This document shows, piece by piece, positions 37,101 through 49,100 of a DNA stretch of 57,899 nucleotides. Under the pieces are notes generated by a model that did not search any database, was not told where the DNA came from, and was given only the letters and a program-made list of their open reading frames with translations. Position 1 is the first letter of the stretch. Every line of letters begins with the position of its first letter. Source of the DNA: Acanthaster planci (Eukaryota; Echinodermata; Asteroidea; Valvatida; Acanthasteridae); contig NW_019091744.1 in the NCBI RefSeq assembly GCF_001949145.1, positions 59,921 to 117,819 of the forward strand, read 5' to 3'. The translations under genes were made by a program, and so were the position numbers.

Positions 37101-40100
37101 ATTGTTTTACATATGTTTCAGGTTTTCTTTTGATCTTTGTCCAAAGTCACCACAAGGATGCTTTACAAGCTACGTCCAATCCCAGTATTCCAGGTGGTTT
37201 TTAGATTTTAGCCATAAATCAGAACAAACAAATTAAGCCACTAACATTTCGTAAGTCCAAAGCATTCTTGAAGCTCTCCCGGTCGATGTCCGTGTCTTTG
37301 CCCGCGATAGACGCAAAGCGTGACTCTGCCCACACCAGCCACTTTGCGTCGGCGTCCAAAACATTTCTATGATAATAAAGATGAAAGATGCAACCAGCAG
37401 TGGTTACGAGAAATCAGTAAAAATGTGTGTTGTGCGTGACTTCAGCATAACCCGTGACACACGGGTAATGCGTTACGTTATTTACTGATGTACAAATAAT
37501 AATCCTTATACAATATAGTTTTTTTAAACGTTACCTTCCATCTGGAATAGTTTTTCGTCAGCGACACTGTTCTTTCTTCAAAAACTAATTTCTCATCAAC
37601 ACACACAAAGCAAAACAGGAAAAATGAGCATTATTACAAGCCACTCTTCTGCAGATATTTGACGATAATACGACTTTACCTAGAAGACTAATAGTTGACC
37701 GCCGACGAACACGTTATACCTAATATACATTTGGAAGTGTAAAGAAAGACAAGTTTTAGTCACAGAAATCTTCATTGCCACTTTTGATCGTTTTCAACGA
37801 CGCTTACGTGATATGCCATTGGTACTGACTGTTGGGACGTGTGAGGGCTTGTATATATTCTGGTTAACAATGACTAGCAAGCCATTTTATTGTTTAGTGC
37901 GGGCTAACTTCTCATTGTTGGAAACCTCCACTTAACGACGTATCCGAAAGGCGCAAACAAAGTTTGACTTTAATTTGAAAACATTTTATGTGTCCAAATC
38001 ACTCATGTTCCTCGGAAGACACCCTTAAGTAAGTGGAATTAGACTGAACTAAAACGACCGTTGTGAATTCATAGTGTAAGTATTGACCGCCGGCAAACTG
38101 AGGGCGGTCTGTAGCTTGCAACAAGCGAGCTCATTCACCTCATAAGAGGTTGTAAAACAGATGAAGATGATGAGAAAATTACCCATCCCAAATATCTATC
38201 TGCAACACAATGGTAGAATTTGTGATACATTTCGCAGTTTCCAGAAAAATGAGCTTGGAATGGTTTCTTTATATAAGAAACATTCTTGTATGAAAAACAT
38301 TTCAGTGTGTGGGAATTGATAATAACTTAATTATGTTGTGGAATTTGGACGTCAAAGGCAAACGTCCCGAAATTTTGAGCAAGATTGGCTATTAGCCGGC
38401 CCAACGCATGAGCAATGTAATAAGCGGTGCTAGTAAGTAAAACTTTTTCAAAAATACCTGGTCTCATGGTCTCAAACTCCCATACGAGCGTTTTCAATAG
38501 CTATTGGTACCCCACGGTTTCTCTCATGGGAAAATTGGATTGAAAAAAAGACAGTTTGTGTTACCGGATCTTCCCCGCAAAAACTGGTTTAAAAACACAT
38601 AGTGTTACGACCCCATAAAAATAACAACCCTGTAAGTCACACAGAGTAGTGACTTACAGTTCTCAAAGTAAGAAAAAGCCTGCTTAACCATGCCTTAGCA
38701 ACTGTTGCTACAATGACCTCAAATATTGCAACAGTACAACTGGTGGCTTTTTCAGTTGGGTAGACAAAGTGACGAACTCAAAAGGGATCGGGAAAACAAT
38801 CAAGCCTGTCTAGACGTTTAGTGCTGCGAATACAAAGAAAAACCCTCAACCTGTCGCTTAGCCAAGATTTTCAAAGGCCACCTCGCATCCATAACTATCG
38901 CTATGCTCGACTTCATCATAAAAGAACTGCAAACGTTCTACCTGTCAGTATGTCCATTGCAAACTCATTTTGTTCACGTTTGAAAACTTTGTATTGAGAA
39001 AGAAGTGTGACACACACACAATTAAAAACCTTCTATCTCGCTCTAATCCAGTGGTGCGCCAGGGGGCGCTTAAATTATAAGTTCAGGGACACCAGGGAAT
39101 TAAAGATAAGGAAATAATAGTCAATGTATACTATTTCCAATAAGGTTTCCAGAAATTTCGAAGTTGCATCATTTTTTAGGTTCTTTTTAAATGTTAAGGT
39201 TGATAAAACTATAATTTACGTTTAACCTTACTTAATTCCAATAGTAGGTAGTAGGAGAGTTCAAGACTGTTCCCCTCCCCTGAATACCTACCCCACCCCT
39301 CTGGCGGTAAAAACAAAATGAAAAATAATCATTATGCTACCTGACATTTTAATTAAAAAGTGAAAAATATTTCTAAACACATAAACCAAACTAGAGATGC
39401 TAGACCTAGAAACCAACGTCAATTGGTACTTTTGTAAAGACACAAATAATTCCGTCAACATGGCAGACGCTTGCAATTCAAAACATTGTGTAAACTCTAA
39501 TAATATTAATCAATGTAATAACTAAGAATGTAATTATTGCAAATCTTGCGACGAATGCAAAACTTGTGGATATTGTAAGAACTGCGATGTTTGCGAAGAC
39601 TGCACCATCTGTGTCAATTGAATAGACTGCATCGATTGCGATAAATGCGACAGTTGTGGTTGTACCAATCGTGACTTGCATAGAATGCGATTACTGTAGC
39701 GATTGTGATTATTGCATCAACTGCAAATTTTTAAACGGTGTATCGTATTTAGTATTTTTGTACGACAGTGACAGCGGATACGATTGTTACAAAGGATGAG
39801 ATTTAGAAAATAAGACGATTCTGACCCATACTTTTAATCTAACTTAGATGGAAAAGCAGAAAAACTAGGCTTAATAATTGAATACGACGAAGATGTAGAA
39901 ATAACAGCGTCTTCTCCAGAAGGAAGTTTACCCTAATACCCATACGCACATCTAATAGATCAAGAAAATTAAATTGTTTAACCTATGGTTTAACTCATAA
40001 GAAATGAAAAAAAAATCTAATAAAAAAGCAGAACCATGTCAAATCAAACTTATATCGTAATCAACGAACACGAACGCCTCAATGCCAACAGCACAGGCCC

Positions 40101-43100
40101 AACTGTTGTATACGGACCCTTTGACCCCGACAGACTCGTGATAGTAGACCCCGTAGTAAAAAGGAGTGAAAAACATACTCAACACTACTCGAGTGCCCAT
40201 TTTTTAATAATCACGACGACAAAGTAAAACGTCTGTTGATTATGATGCCAAAAACAATCTGCTATGGTGTAAATCCGGTCTATAAATTTGGCGACACAGA
40301 AAAAAACCCAAAAATACCATAGGAGATCAAATCTGCTATGAACTTCAAGATTCTACGATAAATATACTCGATCACATAAACTTTGAGGCGTACAAATAGA
40401 TCGGCATGCAAATAGATAAAAAGTCTGACATTCCACCCAATACGATCAATGGGCCAGTCGCAATATGGACAAATTGAAGAAGTCGAATACGTGATTAAAT
40501 CGCCTTATACAGATAAAAAGCGTATGTATGTCAAGTTACATACCGCGACCACGCTGTTTGATCATCATAAAAATCAAATATCGCAAGATTAACTCGACAA
40601 ATATATTGGTGAACGGTCCGTTATGCATTCGTTGATTTGTCCCAAAGACGTGTACTACAGTACACATTGATTATTGCCTTGCAGTGCCAGTGTTAGATAT
40701 AGAGTCGAAAGGGCCATTTTAAATAATAACAATGCTAATATCATTTCGGATACAGCAGCATTTAAATCGTTACTGGGATTTGACAGTGATAACAGCGACT
40801 CAGAGTAATTAACATTTTAGTGTTAAGGTTATGTTTATTTAGCCCCATTATCCTTGGGATAGAGAGGTTATTTTATGCCAGGACACCTACCGGAAAAGAA
40901 TCTATCCTATACGTAGCCCAACCGAGGTCACCCTTTTGACGGAATTGTGTGCGATTATACTTTCTGTTTGGATATTGTAGTGCCTCATATATGTGTGATT
41001 CCATTGAGGAAGTGAATGCATTGTGTTGTACTGTAAAAGTCACAATGGCGAATGCAGTTGACGTTTGTGTCTTTTATCAGTCTACAATTACCACTCATTA
41101 AAAATATTAATATACTTACATGCAGCAAGAGAAACAACTGAGTGCTCAGCAATCGGGCAAGCGATTGTCTGTTTGAGGTAACTGCGTATGTGTTTTTAAG
41201 GACAGCTGTTAAAATAATTGTGCAGTTGGAAAACAACCTTTTAGCGTATCCGAAAAGTGCATGTATTGTGTGGTATAGACAACTAGCAATGCTCTAGGCG
41301 TATCCAAAAAATTATCTCTCGAGAAACTTGACCTGCCGTGGGAACATATACATGACTCTTGAACAGTGCAGCTCTATCAAGGTGAAAAGACCTGCGACAA
41401 CTGTGCAAAGAAACGAATAAGTATTTATTAAAGACGATGACTTGCCATTACCTCCCACCACATTTGGAGGAGTTTTATACTTTGATCAATGAAGAACCTC
41501 CCCCAGTAGCATATGTGAAAATAAAAGAGGACACTTGTAAACACGCCAAAAAAAGAATAGAAAACGGATTTGTCATTTGTCACGATTGTTTTCAAAGATT
41601 ATACCCTTATACAGACTTTGAAGTGGAAAATGTAAGCGGCAAACACAATCAGCGTTTTGTTTACAAAAAGCCCAAATCTAAAACAAATAAAGTGCCCAAA
41701 CAATTAGACATTCAATTGGCGGAAGATAAAGCAGGTCTCATAAAATACAAGCTAAACCAAATTTTACAAGGCAAGATTTCTAGGGGGCAACTACTCAGGG
41801 CGCTGGTGGCAGTGTGTTATCAAGACGTAATGAAAGAAACGTCAAACAAAGTAAAATGGAAACGCATTCTTTTTATTTGGCTGAAAGCGAGCAGACGTTT
41901 AAATTCAAACACGTTATCAATAACACAAAAGGCAACAATGACCTTACAGTCAAAAACATACAGTTGAAAGCTGGGTATTTTAACGTGCCAAACGCTACTG
42001 AAATCGAGTGGGACACAAACGTGGACAGTAGACCCGCTGGGGTCAGTGGCGAAGGACCTCTTAGAATAACTTCAGGGAATAGAAGGGATATAGCTCCGAT
42101 GTAGATGGTACTGTAGGAGAAGAAATCAGAATTATTGCTGAGAAAATTGAACAGCTCAGTCAAAAAGTCAAATCTTGCGCAGTTAGGCAAACGACAAACA
42201 GAAGATACGGGAGTTCGTTTAGCTTTTGAGATCAACAATAAATAAATCGAATCAGCGCCATTATATGAGGGACTGAGACAAGCTTTAGAAGAGATTTATG
42301 AGGGCAACCCCAAAGCTCAACCTCAAACTAACCCTGCAAGAGATCCAAACCAACCCAGAAGAGACAGAGGCCATGACATAGGTTAAAGACGTTTTCTCAA
42401 GTGGTTAACAGAACCTATATATAATGGACTTCATTCTCAAGGCTCGTTTCAACCGTTACCCTAAGGCAAAAGGCGAAAAAATCGTGGCGTCTCACGGTTA
42501 ATACAGCATAGACTGGTTTGACTTTTTAATAAACTCGATCCCGGGTGTATCTTTCAAAGTTCACTCAGAGTCCAAGAGGGTGACGTTGGCAATCACGGAC
42601 CCAACCTCAAGTTGAGGCTAATGAAGAAGTGTCCAAGCTGTTGAACTTACCCAAAGTAAATTTTTTTCATCCGACGTCATTTATGAAGGCAAATACGACT
42701 TAAACCCCTTAAAATTCGCGTTTATTCATCGTGAGCAGTTATATACCTACGATAACTTTTATAACGGACAGTCTTTAGACTTGCTAAACGTGACAGCTAC
42801 CGAGCCCCTAAACTCAACACCCGAGGTGTGTAAAACACCTAGAAACTTAATAAACTGGAACATTAGGGAGTTGACTTTTTTTGTTAAAAACGAGCGAGGA
42901 GAACTTGTTAACAACAAAGACGCAGGAATTTTGATTGAGCTAGACATTTTTTTAAATGCGTATATAATAAAAAAGGAGAGATGACAACAAGCATTTATCC
43001 TACGCTAGAGTTAAACTGCGCCTAAGCGGGAGAATCCAAAGTTTACAGGCTCCAAAAGATTGAACACATCAAATCGCAAATCTTACGAAAGCGTGACGCA

Positions 43101-46100
43101 CGTGAGACTTCTTATAATGGGCACTTACCGCGCTCAACTACGTGGAATATGGAGTCGAAGTGTTGGGTGCCGCAAGTGCTGCGATAGGTATTCCCGCTTT
43201 AATGGGAGTTGTATCGGCACCCGTCGGTCTAGTGCGTTTGGGGCATATGCGTTGTTGAAATACGCGAGTCGTCGGATGGTTCACAAACCAAAAAACACGA
43301 ACAGATCAGAGTGCTGGCAGACACCAAGCTCAACACGATCGACGAGTACGTATCGCAAGCGATAAACGACGGTGATATTATTCACAAAGAATTTGTGTTG
43401 ATCACGGGTGAATTACGCAAATTTAATGAAATAAGAGAAAAGATACGCTCAAAGGCCAGTGCGAAATTGCAAGAAGTCAAGATGGACAAGACCGAATTTG
43501 ACCGCTAAGTCAAGGAGAAAGCGGGAGCAAGCCATGGCTAATGAAAAGGCAGCCGATTTAAAAAAAAAAGATCTTATGAAAAAACTTGGCGAATAAGTTT
43601 GACGATCAACAAGTCAATCAAGTATTTTGAACAGGAACCACCTCCATACGAAGAGGTGAAACCCACCGCACCCCCTCTTTAAAAATCGTTATTTGAAAAG
43701 TAAATGGTCAAAACGATCGTGGTAAAAAAAATGGTTTACCACCGAATTTCCAAATTTAATGCACAACTACAAATTACCGAGAGTGAAAACGGACGAAGCG
43801 GTCAACCGTTGGGTTAGCAACCTTATATCATTTTATCAAAACCAGTTTAATTTTGTGGTCTATTGCACAACGACTGCGTGCGGGTTGGGTTTTGATTTAC
43901 TGTCTGATCCCAACCCATATATATCAGCGTAGTTTAATTTTCACGTGTATTACACGGTAAGAAAAATCTTGTTTGACTACATCATGCCTATACCGAGCGA
44001 CGACATATTTGACGCGTTGCACAACAGCTATGACCACCGTAAATTTATAGACACGTGCCGACTAAAAGCTATGTACCGGTCTGGGCAAATATTACGACTC
44101 TCATGATTTACACGTGATCAACGGCAAGAACGTGGGTTCCACTTACATGGGCCTCGGATGGGCCAAACCGCCTAAAGGTTCGGGGCACGTAAGTACCTAT
44201 ACCGTGACGTGGATCGAACTGTCAGACACACATTAACTTTGCGGGGCTTTATTCACAAAGGTGAACGAATCTATTAGGGCTTACGTGTGCGCGTTGTTGG
44301 AAGCGCAAGCCCAGACAAAGACCAGCGTATTAGAGCCTGGAACTGGTTAAATTCTCAACAGCGATTTATCACCATCATGGAATCTTTAATTAACTCGGAG
44401 CCGAATTTACAACAGAGCATTAATCAATTTCAAGACTCGTTGCCTTACGCCAAAAATGCACTGTCGTCAAGGCCAGTTTATACCTCGTGCCGTCGGACAT
44501 GGATCTTGGTACGTTTGAGGGTTACAACAATAATTTGCTAATTGCGACACCTGAAATGCAAATAGTTTACAACCTATTATTAAATTCTAATTTAAAACCT
44601 GAGATTGCTGATTCATCGAGCGAGTTTGCAGATCCACCGGCCGGTTTTGCCGATTTGGAAAGTAAGCTTGGGTCTAAAGTGTTAGAGCCTTCTCCAAGTA
44701 TTGTAGCGGAATCCATGAAGGACCCCGATAACAAACGTGGGATCAAAGAAAATAACTGAAAGATATGATACTTGGCCAACTTGCTAATCCGCAGAAATCT
44801 TTCCGCGGCTTATTTATTTTCTAAAAAAAAAGTAAACAAAATCAAGTAATTAATCACACAGGAATATGGCTATAGATATAACAAATTAACTCAACTACAA
44901 GTAGTTGCTCCCTGCACCATGCAGGGTGCAGTGACATTAAATATGCTCCTGCACATGTTGGCCATTTTTAAATCACACACATGTGAACACAAACTACCTC
45001 AAACCCAAAGCGGGCGATGCCCTCCCCCCAGAAATGGACCTGTAACAGAAAAAAATACCCTTGCCACATGCACAAGAGCATAGCAGTCCAGATATAAGAA
45101 ATGGGTGGACCGGAATATCCCAAGTTTTTGTTAAAGAAATAAACACAAAAAAATTACATACAGAAATATACGCATACATCCCAGTTGTGGATGTTCCCCT
45201 GACCGTCCCAGTCAAAGAAGTCCCTAATGAGAATTTTTACACTCCAGTTTTATAGATAGCCCAACAATAAGAGTGTGGCATGCCAAGTCCCAGGAATCTT
45301 TGTACAATACAAGATCATTGAACCAAGGTAGAAGTCCCCAGTAGGGTAATCGCTTAACAATGAAAGGTGTGGCATGTTGGACTGTTCCATTTAGTGGGAC
45401 TAAACATAGTGGTGTAGTCCTACATTTAAATCCAGATCAACCAATATGGAAAGCAAACTACACATATACTTGAACATCAAAAATATAACAATCTAAAATA
45501 AAATCTGTAACACACAACAAAAATTAAAATAAAACTAATTTTGTTACAGTATAAAGCCCATTCAAGTAAAAGCGCCTCAAAAAGGAAGCCCCTTAACCAT
45601 GGGAGTGATAGCCGTTGCTTGAATCATGTTGTTTAAAGTGTTAACTTAGAGTAAACCAAAAAGTAAAAGGCATTTCAAAAAACCCGTTTTCCATGGAAAA
45701 AGGGTGAATTTTTTGCCCAAATGAAAACTATTGTTAACTGATCTGCATGTTTTGAACATGGGTCAAAATCAAAAGCCGACACCGACAAACAAAGTCCTTA
45801 CGTTACTGGCAATCCACCAGACCACTTTTCTCGCCACGTTAAACAGCCAACTCAACATGCTTCCAAATATTCCTGGTAAAGCTGCAAACGCTTTTAAACC
45901 AAGATTTTTTTAACACGTTCGCTAAATTCTGCAGTTGCCGGACTAGGAGCAGGCTTTGGACTGGGTGTAAGAGCACTAATGGCCAAAGAAAAAGCCGTCA
46001 AAATTTAATTTCGTTCTTTAATTTCAGTACGCTCTTTATTCGTTTTTAACTTGTCGAATCTTGTCGTCCAACACGTCAAATTTGCCCTGATTTAGCAGAA

Positions 46101-49100
46101 GCCCTCCTTTTACCGTCTTTAACGATTCGTGTAAAGGACGAGTTCTCTATAGTTAGCCCTTCGGGTTGCGCTTCTCCATCGTGAGTTAAATCTTCTATAA
46201 TGTTTATGTCTTTAGGCCGAACGGTTTTTTAAAGCCGCTTGCCCAGATCTTATATTTTTCCGTAATTTTTGAAACTTTATTCATGTCGAGTAAAGTCTGT
46301 TCCTGAATACCCAGCTACTCTGGCTTTCTTCGCTATTGTTTGAAGACCTACAGTCAATTTAGGATTTCATTGTTTGTTGGTTAGTAATACTCCTCCATAA
46401 TTAGCAATGACTTTATAAAATAAGCCTCGGCCTTTGAAATATATAAAATTCTCATAATTACGTCTCAGGATATCTATTTGACGGCGAGTTATAGAAATTG
46501 TTTGCTCCGGGGTTAGTTTAAAATGCCGCTCTCCCTCGTTCTAATGTATCGCGTCTGGGTTCTATCGGTTCTATCGGTCTTTGAACAAAACCAAAACGCC
46601 TTATTCCAGGGCGTGTCTGTCGACTTGACCATGTTGTCGACGTTGTTGAAGGTGAGTTGGTACGTGAGTGGTTCTTTGAAACCCAAGGGATAAAATTACC
46701 GGAACGGAATCGTGTATCTGTTTTAAAAGCGTCTGCCACTGCCTTGTCTTTACCCTCGTTGGCCTACACGCTGGCTTTCTTAACCAAAGTAAGCCATATT
46801 TTTAGTCTGCGTCGCGGGCAACCAGTTGTCTTTAAAATTGTGAAAGACGCCGCGTCTCCGTAGCTTACGATCTTGTTACCTTGTAAACTAAAGTTGAGTT
46901 CTGTAACCAAGTTACGCACAACGTTGTTGTACACTGTACGATTGTTGTTCGATCCGTCGTCTAGCTCCAACTTGAAAGCCAACTTGGCGGTACTCGGCAA
47001 GACAACAACGTCTTCCCCTAACGCCGGTAATTTGACGTTCAACGTGTGCGTCGCAGCTATTGAGCTCGGGTACTGCGTTATTAAACGGTGTTTTTCAGCG
47101 GAAGCTTAGGTTTAATTTCTTTGTGTATTGACTCGACATGACTTTTTATTATATACTGTTTTATAATTCATAAAGTTTATTTTTATCGGTTTATTTCGTT
47201 TCAGCTCGCCAAGTAGATTTGTATCTCGCCCAGCCGAGTTGTCTCGCATTTCGCCAAGCCTTTCTGTACAGTTTTCTCGCATTTTGCCCAGCCTTTCTGT
47301 CAGCACGGTTTGTATCTCACCCAGCCCGTCTCATTTAAATTAAAGAGCGTATAAAAATGGTGAATACATTAATGATGGTAGGAGGAGCTACAGTTAACGC
47401 GTTGGCGTTCACTTGGTCAAACTTTTTATTCAGCAACCTGTCTCAAAAACGCATCGATGAAGAACGAAAGACACAAGATTTGGCCTTGGAACAACTGGCC
47501 CAAGTTAAACAAAACTGGAAACGCGAACCCGTTTATCTGTTGGACATTTTTAACAAACACATCATGCAAGAACGTGCAAGTCAACAGGATTTCGTCGGCG
47601 TTGTTTGCTTATTCGAAATTGACTGGATAAATGCGTTGCAGACGTTGCCGCCTGAACCCAAGTTGTCACATTTTTACGTGCCTCTGGAACACCAAAAAAT
47701 TTAAAGAGCTCCTGTGGATTCTCGGAGGAACTGCTTCGGTCGGTTTTTTGGCTTACCGGTATGCTTAACTTTATTTTAAAAAACTGTTTGGCTTAACTTT
47801 ATTTATAAAGTAAGAAGAATTCTCAAAACTGTTTTATAGCTCGCAATGCTATAAAACATTGTAGTCGTGCGTACTTTTATTACCCGGCTGAACATGAAGG
47901 TGGTACTGTTAAAGAGTAACTGATCTCATCTGGAGTGTCGACATTTATCAAGTGGAAAAGCGCACGAGCCAGTTTAAACGGATAAACGGCAAAAAATAAC
48001 AACGGGCCCAACATTGTATTATTTAATAAACGGGCCTAAGCGTTCATTTGTGCGAGAAGAACTTCACGTTGTAACGGCTGATGCAGAGTTGCCACCTACT
48101 CGATAATGGCCGTAAGCCAACGTGCCGATTGATTACCATTAAACGATGGTAAAAATTATGTTCTTTTGCGATCTAATGTGATGTTGCTTCGTATAAACCT
48201 GCTTGTGATCAAACAACGCTTTTTTGTAAGATCGTGTCTCAGTTGCTTCTTTTCACGACTTCGGTACGCCTTTTGCTTTTTTGAGATTAGCGTCGTCTTC
48301 GAGTAATATCGAGTACTTTTTTTCCTCCAAAGTCTGCTTTAAGGTTTTGTAATAGAATCGTAAATTAACGTTTTAGACAGATCGAGCACGCTCACGCCGT
48401 ACTCTGGGAAGGGGATGGTCGATTTGTCATAAGACTTAGAAACCAAATGTTTATATTGTCGTGCATCTTGCTCGTCTCTCAGTAGATACACATTTTCCAG
48501 CGTTTTACCAAAGACTGATTGTTTATAAGTTTAAAAAAGTCTTTTTCGAAATCAAAGCTAGCACGTTTGCGCAACTGGGTGTTTTTATCGATGTAGCTGT
48601 GCATCCAAGGCGCTTGCTCGAAAGACATTACGCGATGGACCGTTTCCAACTGTTAGCCAAGTTCGAGATATTTTTGTAACGTGCAATAGTGAACGACGTA
48701 TTAGCATTTGGTCGAAAACGTAGCCACTAATTTGTCTACAGAAGTGGTATTTTCTTTGTTTTGTACAATCAAGTCTTTTGTGAGTCTGACATCCATTCGT
48801 TTGGAATCCACATGTTTTCAGGTGCGAGGGGGGAGTCGCTGTGTAAATCGTGTAAATGCCAAGGGTAATCAAGAGTTACTTCAAATATAAAGCCGGTCGT
48901 AGAACAAGGTGAAAGCTTTGAAAGCATTCGTAAACTTGCCTAGCGCGCGAACCTATTTAAAGTTTCCGACGGGCAGGTACTGGCTCATAGCCCAACCGTA
49001 CAAATTATTGGCATCGAGATACATGGTGTACGACTTCGGTTGATTTGTATTGTATTCTTCTAGACCGGGGTTGTTAGCCTTGGCTTATCGTTTGCCTCTT

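Noticed and set aside
47112-47306. Repeat-coil protein as a confirmed gene
   Set aside because: The frame lies on a short nucleotide repeat and may be only the shifted N-terminus of the neighbouring gene, so it is listed with low confidence.
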